Source: Gavia stellata (Eukaryota > Chordata > Aves > Gaviiformes > Gaviidae). Taken from it: a stretch of DNA of 64,000 nucleotides. Below the pieces are notes generated by a model. It was not told the DNA's origin. It ran no database searches and saw nothing but the letters and a program-made list of their open reading frames with translations. The translations under genes were made by a program, and so were the position numbers. The DNA lies in the NCBI RefSeq assembly GCF_030936135.1, contig NC_082603.1, forward strand, positions 24,642,880-24,706,879, written 5' to 3'. Shown here one piece after another: positions 47,500 through 58,400 of this stretch. The first letter of the stretch is position 1; each line of letters starts with the position of its first letter.

Positions 47500-48200
47500 G
47501 AAGCAGAGCCACCGCCAAGGCCCTGGGGGAACGCCCCCCCCCCCAACTTGTCGCGTCAGGCAACTGCGAGGGAAGGATGGGAGCACCCTAGGCGGCCCCG
47601 GGCGTCCCGCACCCCCCTGCTCCCGCACACGGGGCGACCCCCGGCCGCGGCCCGGGCTGAGGTGGGGGGTGCCCCGGGCCGGGCTCGGAGACACCCGCCA
47701 GGCCCGGGCCGAGCACGGCTGTGCTGCCACCTCCTGGCGCGGGAACGAGTCCCGCCTGCAGCGGGCTCTCCGCCCAGCGCGGGGAAGGAGGTATGTCGGA
47801 CCCAGGCGGGTCCGGGTGCGGTCGCTGGGCTGCGGGGGAGGGAGCGTCGGCGGCGCCAGGCCCGTGGCGGCCGCGACCTGCCGGGAGCGGGGCGCGAACC
47901 CTCCATCCTCAGCCCCCGTGGTGCGTTCCCCAAAGGGCTCCGGGCACTTCCGGGTGCCTCTCGGCGGAGCGGAAGTGGCGCTGCCCGGGCCGCTGTGGTG
48001 GTCGCACCGTCCCGGTGGCTGCGGAGCCGGCGCGGGTGGGTGAGCGCGGGACCGGTTCGGCTCGGGGCTGCTGCGTCCTATGACGGCGCCTCGTCCCGCC
48101 CGTCCTCTCGGGGGCTTCCCGGGACCCCGCCGCGGGGCTCCGGGCCGCGGGCTCGGCGTGCGTGGCCCCCGGGACCGGCCGGGTACAAGGCCCTGTTGTT
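47500..48200 (+). promoter_or_regulatory. DMAP1: DMAP1 CpG-island promoter and inferred non-coding first exon
   Basis: Dense CpG sequence without a TATA box. ETS-type ACTTCCGG lies at about 47946 and its reverse complement CGGAAGTG at 47969-47976, typical of housekeeping promoters. A strong splice donor (GG|GTGAGC, exon end near 48039) pairs plausibly with the acceptor TTTCCCCCCCCAG at 49245, which would place a non-coding exon 1 just left of 48039. The exon boundaries are predicted, not shown. Confidence 0.5.
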
Positions 48201-48235
48201 GGGCCTGAGGGGGATGGGGAGGTGGCTGAGGGGGG

Positions 48236-49192
48236 TGTGTGTACATCTATATCCCTGTATGTATGTAGATATACGTGTGTGTGTGTGTATATATATCCGT
48301 GTATGTATGTAGATATACGCGTGTGTGTGTGTATATATCCGTGTATGTATGTAGATATACGCGTGTGTGTATATATATCCGTGTATGTATGTAGATATAC
48401 GTGTGTGTGTGTATATATATCCGTGTATGTATGTAGATATACGCGCGCGTGTGTATATATATCCGTGTATGTATGTAGATATACGCGCGTGTGTGTATAT
48501 ATATCCGTGTATGTATGTAGATATACGCGTGTGTGTATATATATCCGTGTATGTATGTAGATATACGCGCGTGTGTGTATATATATCCGTGTGTGTATGT
48601 AGATATACGCGCGTGTGTGTATATATATCCGTGTGTGTATGTAGATACGCGCGTGTGTGTATATATATCCGTGTGTGTATGTAGATACGCGCGTGTGTGT
48701 ATATATATCCGTGTGTGTATGTAGATACGCGCGTGTGTGTATATATATCCGTGTGTGTATGTAGATACGCGCGTGTGTGTATATATATCCGTGTGTGTAT
48801 ATATATCCGTGTATGTATGTAGATACGCGCGCGTGTGTGTATATATCCGTGTATGTATGTAGATACGCGCGCGCGTGTGTATATATCCGTGTATGTATGT
48901 AGATACGCGCGCGCGTGTGTATATATCCGTGTATGTATGTAGATACGCGCGCGCGTGTGTATATATCCGTGTATGTATGTAGATACGCGCGCGCGTGTGT
49001 ATATATCCGTGTATGTATGTAGATACGCGCGCGCGTGTGTATATATCCGTGTATGTATGTAGATATACGCGCGTGTGTATATATCCGTGTATGTATGTAG
49101 ATACACGCGTGTGTGTGTATATATATCCGTGTATGTATGTAGATACACGCGTGTATGTGTATATACATATGCCTGTTTGTGTGTGTATGGGA
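48236..49192. repeat. Minisatellite of ~38-42 bp units, alternating purine-pyrimidine
   Basis: About 22 tandem copies of a unit reading roughly ATCCGTGTATGTATGTAGAT followed by (AT)ACGCGCGTGTGTGTATAT. The ATCC anchor recurs at 48295, 48337, 48377, 48419, 48461, 48503, 48543, 48585, 48627, 48667, 48707, 48747 and 48787, and then mainly every 40 bp to 49045. Length variants come from changes in the GT, GC and AT dinucleotide runs; one copy near 48790-48805 is shortened. The unit has no stop codons in most frames, so long spurious open frames run through it on both strands. It sits inside the inferred first intron of DMAP1, about 55 bp before the acceptor of the start-codon exon. Confidence 0.95.
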
Positions 49193-49300
49193 TAGCCCCC
49201 GCGGGAGGTGCACGTTAACTCCGGCCCCGTGGTTTCCCCCCCCAGAGCCGGCGGGTACGGACGGGACGGCGACGGGCAAGGCCAGCGGGCAGGCGGAGAG

Positions 49301-49402
49301 ATGGCGACAGGCGCAGACGTGCGGGACATCCTGGAACTGGGCGGCGTGGAGTCGGAGAACACGGGCACCATCAACAAAAAGGATATCATCAATTCGGATA
49401 AG
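49301..49402 (+). CDS. DMAP1: DMAP1 coding exon 1
   Basis: Encodes residues 1-34, beginning MATGADVRDILELGG, the characteristic DMAP1 N-terminus. The exon probably starts at 49246 after a C-rich acceptor and carries 55 nt of 5' UTR. It ends in phase 0 at AAG|GTGAAC. Confidence 0.92.
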
Positions 49403-52400
49403 GTGAACTGTGATACCCTAAGGGGCTGCTGCTTGTTTTCTAGGCACTGACTGACTTTGCATGTGGTGTCTGGGGTGAATATTGGAAAAAAGATGGAATA
49501 AAACATGTTCCTATCATAGTCCGTTTATTTTTGGAGTGTTATTTGGAGGAATATATTTATTATTTCTAGGAGTATCTGGAAATGCCTGGAGGGTCCTACT
49601 CCTAGGCTCCTGGTGTTCTTAGTTAACTGTGCTGTGGCATTTGGGGCCGTATTTAAGCTGGAGCTGTGTGAGTGGTGTAAGTGTGGTCAGAGCTGGGCCT
49701 GGCTCCAGGACATTTTCAGCTGTGTCTAAAATTCCCATCTTGTGGAGTAAATGTGCAGTGTGTTTACCATCTAGCCCCCAAGCAGATGGAAATAATATAA
49801 CACAGTCCTGTTTTAGAAGAAAAATATGTTGTCTGACTTGATTGAACGGTAAATGTCTTCAAACCATGGGAGCAGTCCCTGTGCAGGGAACGTGTGTGGC
49901 TGGGGTTTGGGAGAACTGGGATGTGTTGCCTGTGGGAATATGGGTAAATTAGTAAGCTCTGTTAAGAGCGTATGCCGTCATGTACTGTGTTCCGTGTGGT
50001 AGTGTGCAACAGTGTGTCGTTGCCTTCTGTATTTTAAATTTGGGCAAGGTCTTGACTGTCACATGCTTTGCAAGGTGTTGGAAACGTCAATTCATTAGTA
50101 GTTACGAGATGTGGAAATGAGCCAGAGGACATGAAATCTCCAGGAGCTCTCTGGTACAGAGATGGTCTGATGTGAAGTAAAGCCTGTGTATTTGTTTGGT
50201 TTTGGTTTGGTTTTTTTTCTAAACATATGCAACCACCCCATCCCTGAAAGTACTTCCTGACTGTCTTTGTTTGCCTCCACCGAAACGTTTGTCTCTGAAG
50301 AGAAGCACAGTGGTTTCATGACTGCCTTGCCAGGGACAGGCCACATAGTATAATTGGTGTAATGGAAAACTGATGAGTTTCAGTAATTTAAAGGCTGAAA
50401 TGTTAAAATCATCAGTTGTCAGCTGTGTTGGTGAATAGTGTGTCCGGTGAGCAGTTCGTTGGCTGGATTCAGCCTGCTACGTTGTGCTACTGAGTGTTTG
50501 GAGTTGCAAATTCTTTGATTTAGATGTGTTTGTCTGTTAGCTAGCAGAGAGCTGAAGGAGTACTGGTGGCTGTCTGTCTCTCTTTTGGAGCAGAGAATAA
50601 GATGGGTTTCTCCTCAAATTTACTGTAATGGAAAGGGAGAGGAAGGGGAGGTGCAGCGAGAGGTTTCGAGAGGAGCGCAGGAGGCCACTTGTGGCCATGA
50701 GAGAAACATTCTGAATTTCTACAAAGTGCAGAAACTAAATCAAACCAAAGGTATAAGCCATTATCACACGGAGAGAGAAAATTGCTAATAACAGTGCAGT
50801 ACTTGGTCAGGAAATAGATCTGTTCGCAATTAGGAAAGAAACAGATTGATGTCCTTAAATCACAAGAGAACCGTGAAGTACTTTCCAGTCCATTAGTGAC
50901 TGAGAATGTTAAAATAAAAATTACTAGGCATAAAAACATTTAAATCAGCAGGACCAACTAATTTGTTCTCAACTCCTAAAAGACCTGGCTGAGCTGATCT
51001 CTGACCTGCTGATATTAACTTCTAATAAATCTGGGAACTTTGGGGGAATTCCAGAAGCCTGTGTTCAAACAGGGTGTGTGGTGACCTGCGGGTAACTGCC
51101 TCAGTTGGCCTTACATCGCTGCCAGGCAAAGTGATGGACACTCTAGGAGAAAGGTGTTTGATTAGGAATGAAAAGGTGCTAATATAATGAATGTCCGTCG
51201 TAAAGTTTTATGGAAAGTAGTTGTAGTCCAAGCTGATAGATTATTATTTTTTTAAATGGTATTCTGAATTTGCTTGATAAAGGTGACTGTATGGATTTAA
51301 TACAATTTATGATACAGTGTTAATTTTACTACTGCAAGATATTCTGATTTGAAAGTTGGTAGCAATATGGTAAACAAGAACTTAAAAGTAGTGACATGGC
51401 TAGTAGTTATAAAGATGGTACAGTCAGACCAAATGCTCTGGACTACTCAGTAAACTTGGCCCACTTAAATAAAGTGTACTTTGTTAATGTGTCTGTTACT
51501 GTATCTGCCTGAATCCAAAGCTGATTACTTTTATAAACTTCTGTATGTGATATGAGGTGGACTGTGTCTTAGAAACCATCGGTTCTGACAAGGTTTTAGG
51601 GGCCAGACTGAGTTGTCTACACAGAATTCCTGGTATGAAGAAACTGTGTCCAAAAAAAATTCTTTGCTCTATAAATGGGAGACTGGAGGCAGGAACAGGG
51701 GTTTACTTTTGTAGGTAATACCGGTATTTTTGACGTGGGGCTACTGCGAGGGCTTGATCGCAACTGGTAAAAACTGAATTTGCTGCAGAACAAAGTGACA
51801 AAAACTGAGAGAGGGTGGGAAGACATTTCTTATTATCTTCTCTAAAAGGTAGAGACTCACTTGATTAAATGCATTAATACCTTCACATGAGGACAGTGCA
51901 TACCTAGTCAAAAAAGGCTTAGTGCACCAGCTCCTGAAAACTACAACCAGATGTTCAACTTGGAATTTAAGTGCGTGTTATCAGCAACAAGTGTCTGAGT
52001 ACTGGTGAGTGCTATCACTGAAAGTGGGCATGTTTTGTTTGTCCGTGTCTTCCACCAGGAACAGGCACTTTCCTGGAGAAATTGAAGGTGTTTAAAACCA
52101 GATAAAAGTGAAAACCATCACAGGGCGCCAGGGTATGTAGTATAATCTTCCCTCAGGGATTGCTGCTTCTGACTCTAAAAGCAATTATTTTGTTACAGAA
52201 AAAATCCAAGAAATCTTCAGAGACATTGACGTTTAAGAGGCCGGAAGGAATGCACCGAGAAGTTTATGCGCTCCTTTACTCTGACAAAAAGTAAGAGCTT
52301 ATGGTCATCTGTGAAAGTTGTGGGGTAGCCTGGGCTTTTGGTGGCAGGGCAGCATCCTCTTGAAACCATGGGCAGTCTCGCTTCCCAGATTGATTCCCCT

Positions 52401-55400
52401 TTGTGCTTGGCCCATGTTTATGCCCTTCTCTCTTAGACAGTCATGGACAGTGTCTGTCTTCTCTCTTCTAAATTTGAGGCGTCTGCTCTGTGTAGGAGAT
52501 GAACTAGGTACAGGCACAACAGTCTAGTGCAGACAAGGGCAGTGTTCTTACCCTTCTGTATCTAATTCTCTTTTATTTGCAACTGGGAATAGCACCTGCT
52601 TTTATTTCTGCAAAAAGACCTGCTGCAGCCTGTATTTAGCTTGTTATGGATTGTGCCCTTGCCCCAGAGGTCTCTTGCATAGTTTGCTTTCCAGATGGTT
52701 TTGTTCAAACCCATCCGTGCTGTGTGTTCTGTCCTCTGATGCATGAAGCGTTGCAGTCTGGGAAGTGCAAAACCTGGAATAAAGCTTCAACTTAGGTTTT
52801 CCCACCCTAGACATTGTGGTGGCAGATCCCATTCTGAGTCTGAAATCTCTTTGGGTTTGTCCTGGGCTGCTTCTCGCTTCTCGTCAGCCGGTGCTTTTGT
52901 CCACCGCAGGGATGCACCTCCGCTGCTACCAAGTGATACAACTCAGGGTTATCGAACAGTTAAAGCAAAACTGGGGTCCAAGAAAGTACGGCCTTGGAAG
53001 TGGATGCCTTTCACCAACCCAGCGAGAAAAGATGGAGCGATGTTCTACCACTGGAGGAGAGCAGCAGAGGAAGGAAAGGACTACCCTTTTGCCAGGTTTA
53101 ATAAAGTAAGTGGGAGCACTTTCAAACAAAAGCATATAAATAGCAGCTGGAAAATACCCTTTGGTCAGCTTCTTGAATGTCCAGACAGGAAGTTGGTTCT
53201 TTCAACACATGAAGGCTGAGTTAGATTTGGCAATTGCGTTTTAAATTGCAGCATGGCCTGCAGCCATGTGACCTCAGACTATGATGTCTCCAAATTCTGT
53301 CAGCTAAGTGAGCTCAGCATGTGGTCAGAGCTTGGTAGATCCCTCTGTGTTTCAGGTGTGCAGCCATTGATTTGGTAAGGAGGCACTGTACCATCTAATT
53401 CAGTTCCTAACCAACATCCTCTCCCTGATTACAGGGTCTGGGTAGTAAAAGATACTCTATTCTGAGTGAGACATTGAAGTCTTGTTATTTTGCCCAGTAT
53501 GAAAAAATTTGCTTGAGCTTTGTGGTCAAAAAGCTGGCTTGCAGCCTCTTGGTCAGATTCCAGCACAGATGCTGAATTACGTTGCGTTCCCTCTGAAATT
53601 GCTTCTGTGGTATCAGTGTGGTGCAGTACCCTGTTCTTTGCATCTTATATTAAATTGTCACAATGTGGTGTTGTAATCTCCTGCTGTCTTTTGTCCCAGA
53701 TGTATCTGCTTTGAGTGGTTGGGGCTTTCATATGCATGCACAAAGAAAACTACATCAAGATTTATATTGTAAAGTCAGGACCTCCAAAGTTAGGAAGGAG
53801 CAGAGTTAGGGTGTCTCCATAATAGAATTTAACCCCCTTCGTGATGCAAATCTGAAAGGGGAAAAAAAAAACGTGTGTGATAACACGATTCCACAAAAGC
53901 TCTGCTTGCGTATAACCGTATACAGCATTTTAAGTTTGTAACCCAGAGAGCATCAGCTCTAACAAAGCCTGGCTTCCTGCAGAGTTAAGTGGTTGGTTGA
54001 CCCTGTATGTTAGAAGGCTCAAGCTCTGACTGATGCTTTTCCTCTTGCTGGGACATTGGTAAGAGCCTCCTGTGGTATCTCTTCTCTGATGTCTAGGGTG
54101 GAAGTCTGAAGCATGACTCAGTCATGGCGCCTACCTAGCTGTCTGAATGAAACTTTGGGAGTGTAGTTGCCTCTAAGACTCTACTACTGTAGCAGTTTTT
54201 GGCTGAGTTCAACTGAGTTTATCAGAGAGGACCACACATGGGTGTTGTAATTACACGATTCTTGTTTCCTTAACTTTATCATGTACCGTGAATTGGACAG
54301 ACAGAAGAGCCTTCAGCAAGGCTGCAACCTTTAGATTAGTGGTACAGACCTCTGCCATCTGCACACGCACAATTACATAATATTAGGAGCAAGTTGTTAC
54401 CCTTGTGGATCTGTGGTTCAGAGGGTGGAAGGCACTGATGAGGAGTTTTGCAGATATTTGCTATGTCAGAGGAATTTTATTTACTTTTCCAGACTCTTCT
54501 GTGGCTTCCTTCTCACATACTTGATAACCTCTGCCCGAGTCTCTTACTCCCCTTGGCACAAGCCCATTTTCTTGTGTAGTTTGTTGCACCGGTCATTCAA
54601 GCTCTTTAACCCGGCTCCCATGTCACTACCTAGTGGCTTTGTCTTTTCTCTCTGCTTCCACTGTCCTACCCAAATCCCTCCTCTTTTGTGAAATCCAAAA
54701 TGTAAACTTAGGTTTCACAGTGTACACTGAGCCTTGATCCAGGGTGTGAAATAGGAATATAAAAGCAGCTTCACTGGTGTCAGAGCAAAAGCCTGTCTCA
54801 GACAATATTCTGTTTCTGGCTACCATTAGTAAAGGCTTAGAGAAAGAGCATGAGAATGGGGCAAATATAGATCATTTCTTCCTAGCTTCTGGTGGTCTTT
54901 GGCTTAAGGATTTCTTAACTTGGAATTTGTATTTAGTAATTCTTGCTAGGTACATGCAGGGCAGAAAGCTGCTTTGTGAATATCCCGTGGTAATGAGTTC
55001 TGCAGGTTAATTTTGTATGGTGTGCAAAGGTGCTTTCTTCTGTTCATTTTAAATGGTTGCCTTGTTTTTTCATTTGGTGCCTCTCTCATCTTTGGTGCCT
55101 CAGTTACGTGATGTAGTAAATTGTCCTTGCTATGTACTGTGTTTTCCGTAATTTGACATACATCTGCCTTTCTGTGCCCCGTGTCAACCTTGTTATTCTT
55201 AAATATCCTTTCTTTTGAAATGGGTGGACTAGGGGTTCATGTTTCACTTATGGAAGCATGGCAGGTTTGTACAATGGCTGTGTTTCTCTGTTGTTTTTTT
55301 TTTCCTGATCATTCTAATCTTCAGTTTGTCTTTTTACCACTGCTGGGCATTGTGCTGATGTTTTCACAGAACTGTCTCATGGCTCCAGGTCTTTGCTGAG

Positions 55401-58400
55401 CAGTTTCAGCTAATTTAATGTCCATCATTGTGTGAGTTTGTAGTGTGAAATGTAGGACTGAGAGGGGTTTTCTGGGCCATTGAATCCTCTTCTTGGCTCT
55501 TTTAGGTCCTGCACCAGCCAGTCCCTTTCATAAGCTGATCAAGTTCCTTTTGAAAAGCACTTGGATTTCCCTGCCCTTGTGCTTCCTTGGGAAGCTGTTC
55601 CAGACTGTCTCTGCTCCATTTCTAATTTCCAGGTTAAATTTTTTGTGTTAAATTGGCATTTCTTTGCAAGCCAATTTCTTTGTACTTATTTCAGTTGTTC
55701 TTTTCTTCCTGTGGGTATTCCTTTCATTCCACCTAGCATATTTGAAGCTTGCAATCACATTCCCTTTCAGACTTCCTTTGCTAGGCTCCTTTTTCTTCCA
55801 ATCTGCTGTGGGAAGACAAACTCCCCACCCCGTTACTCATCCTCGCTGCTGTTCTCTGTACTTGTTCCCATTTCAGTTCATCTTTCCTGAACATTGGTTA
55901 GTAGAGTTATAGTTGGTATCCCTGGCAAGGTCTTGTGGTGCAGCTGAAACCCTGCCAGTTTCTGCTGGAAATCCCTCTCTGGTCATATTTGCATTTTCAT
56001 GGCTGCGTTGCATTTGATCTTATAGTCATCCTGTGATTGGCTTAAGCTTCCCATCTGATGAGTTCTCACCTTCTCACTTCTCAGCAGTTCTCACCTGAGC
56101 AGCTATGAAAGCAGCTGAGGAAGTGTTTTGGGGGTGCTCTTTGCTCTTGTCCCATTCTGTTCCCTGACCTGGCATCTGCCACCTTCCGCTGCGGAGGGCC
56201 CTGCTGGCTCTTCTCATGTACGTGTGCTACTCTAGATTTTTTTTCCTTTTTCATGACTTACGTAGGGCATTCTTATGGTATCTAATAGGATGGTGCTTCT
56301 TCTGGTGGAAGTGGTACTTGAAGTTTGAGGTGCAGTATGTCCCCAGGAGATATGCTTCACTTTTATGCTTCTGTATCTAAGTAATGGATGAAAGGCAGTA
56401 GACCTAAAGAGAGTGTGATTTGGAGGCTCAGAATTGCTCCTCTGGTCTGTATGGAGTTCATGAGGATGACTTTTCTGGTGTAGGACTCGGGAGGGCATAG
56501 AGGTGTTGTGTAAGCAGCATACATGCTTCATGTACCATGTTTTTGTGTGGAGGCAGGACCTCCTCAGGCTGAGCAAAGTTCAACTGCAGGAGTGGTGGGA
56601 GGGTGTAAGGGAGGAAAGCACAGACTTGTTTGCACTTTTGCTTTACCATGTGCTAGGACTTTCCCTAATAAAATAAGTATTTTTACTGTTCCTTTAGTAC
56701 TTGTGTGACACGTGTTCTGGATAGAGCCCTTGCAGAGCAGTTCTAGGCTGGGGACAGCAGTGTGAGTTTGGCCTTTTAGGCACCTGGGACACAGAAAGTT
56801 GGACTGTTGTTTGGCCCTGTGGCTCTGCTGGAGAAAGGGTAGATGAGGAAGGGAGGGACAAAGTTGTTTGCCAAGTTTATGGCCCTCAGTTGTACAGCAC
56901 TCAGCCTTTCAGATCTTCACAGCACTGTCTGCACCAAACATGAAAGAAGTGGGTTGTGTATCAAAGCAGGAGGTGTTCTAAAGGCTAGGAACTACTGCTC
57001 CTTGCCTTTCCCGTTCTTCCTGTGTCCCAACCCAAGAGTTGACTGTCAGAGCAGTTTATGTCAAGCTATTGGTGCTGCTGTGTTGGAGGAATGCAGGGAG
57101 GCTGGCTGAACCTTGGTTTCACTGTCATGTTAGCCTGATAATTTTGAAACGTATTGTCAGGATGTGGGTTGCTGACCTCTGCCTGTGTCAGCCACCTGAG
57201 ATAGGTTTCAGCCTCCCAGGCAGTAGTTCCTGGTAGGCTCCCCAGAACATCATGTTTGTGGCCCTGAGATCACACATTGCTCCTTATCAAGTCCTCTGCC
57301 TTCTCGTCATGTTTCCTACCAGGACCCATTGCTCAGGGTCCTGGCAGCCCCCTCCTATCAGTGCGCTGCTCTTGTTCTTGGCTCAAGTATCTCAGCCCTT
57401 ACCAGCTGGCAGTGACAAGGGCAGTGCTGTAAGAGAACTACCATGTTTTTCTTTTCTCTGCATAGACAGTGCAGGTACCTGTCTACTCAGAGCAGGAGTA
57501 CCAGATGTATCTCCATGATGATGCGTGGACCAAAGCTGAGACAGACCACCTCTTTGACCTGGCTCGGCGTTTTGATCTGCGCTTTGTGGTGATTCATGAC
57601 CGCTATGATCACCAGCAGTTCAAGGTGAGTCCCAGGGGCCAAGGTGCTGCTAGCAACCTGCTGCTATGGTACGTGCAGGGCTTACTGCACTGCAAAGACC
57701 AAATTACCCTTTATATCAACTTAATTAGGAGAAAATAATGAATTATTGGCAGCAAGGAATATTGAATTTCCAGCATAGGGCATTGCTGCTTGCTTTGTTT
57801 GTAATTAAATCCACTGTGACTTGTGCTCATTCCCTGTTGTGTTTTATTAGAAAGTTAGAAGGTTTGCCCCTGCCAGGAGAACAACTCGCTGTTCTTTGAA
57901 GATAAGGCAGCTGGGGAGTTTGTTTAGCTGAGTAGGATAGGTGTCCTGGATTCCAGTCTACACCCTAGAAGAAGGATCTGCTAACGGTCCCTGGGGATTG
58001 GGATTCTTCCTGGTGCTGCTCCTGACTTATGGTCTGACCTGGTGCAGGTTTCTGCTGTTTCTGCTGTGAAGTGATCTGAAGATGCAACCCTGGTGTCATG
58101 ATCATAAATCTCCTGTAATTGCTGGTTCCGTGCCTCCTGGTGACACGGGGGAATGCGACTCCTACAGAACAGCTCCAAATTCTGGAGCTTTTTGTTGCCC
58201 TCTGAAATGCTCATGTGAAGAGCCTGTAGCAAAGTGAAATAACAAGTCTTCCCAGCTGGGCAGCCCAAACACCTTTGGTGCTTGGAGTAAGGGAACACAG
58301 CTCAGACTCCATGTGACAATGGGCAGTGAATTGTTGCAGCGGGTACCTTCTTGGTTATGGCTGGAATGGCCATTGGTCTGTAGCAGCTCAGAGGGGGCCT

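Larger units (their letters stand above)
53106..57465 (+). other. DMAP1: DMAP1 intron between coding exons 3 and 4
   Basis: The longest DMAP1 intron in the window (4.36 kb). It holds two antisense CR1-type fragments (about 54740-55440 and 55450-56000). The remainder has no recognisable gene. Confidence 0.85.

Noticed and set aside
46901..48312. Two overlapping + strand open frames (380 and 392 codons) over the DMAP1 promoter
   Set aside because: They cover a CpG island, lack any recognisable domain and would conflict with the predicted splice donor near 48039.
47909..49506. Very long minus-strand open frames (over 400 codons) rich in Tyr, Ile, His, Thr and Arg
   Set aside because: They run through the minisatellite, whose unit lacks stop codons in nearly all frames; the apparent repeat protein is an artefact of the DNA repeat.
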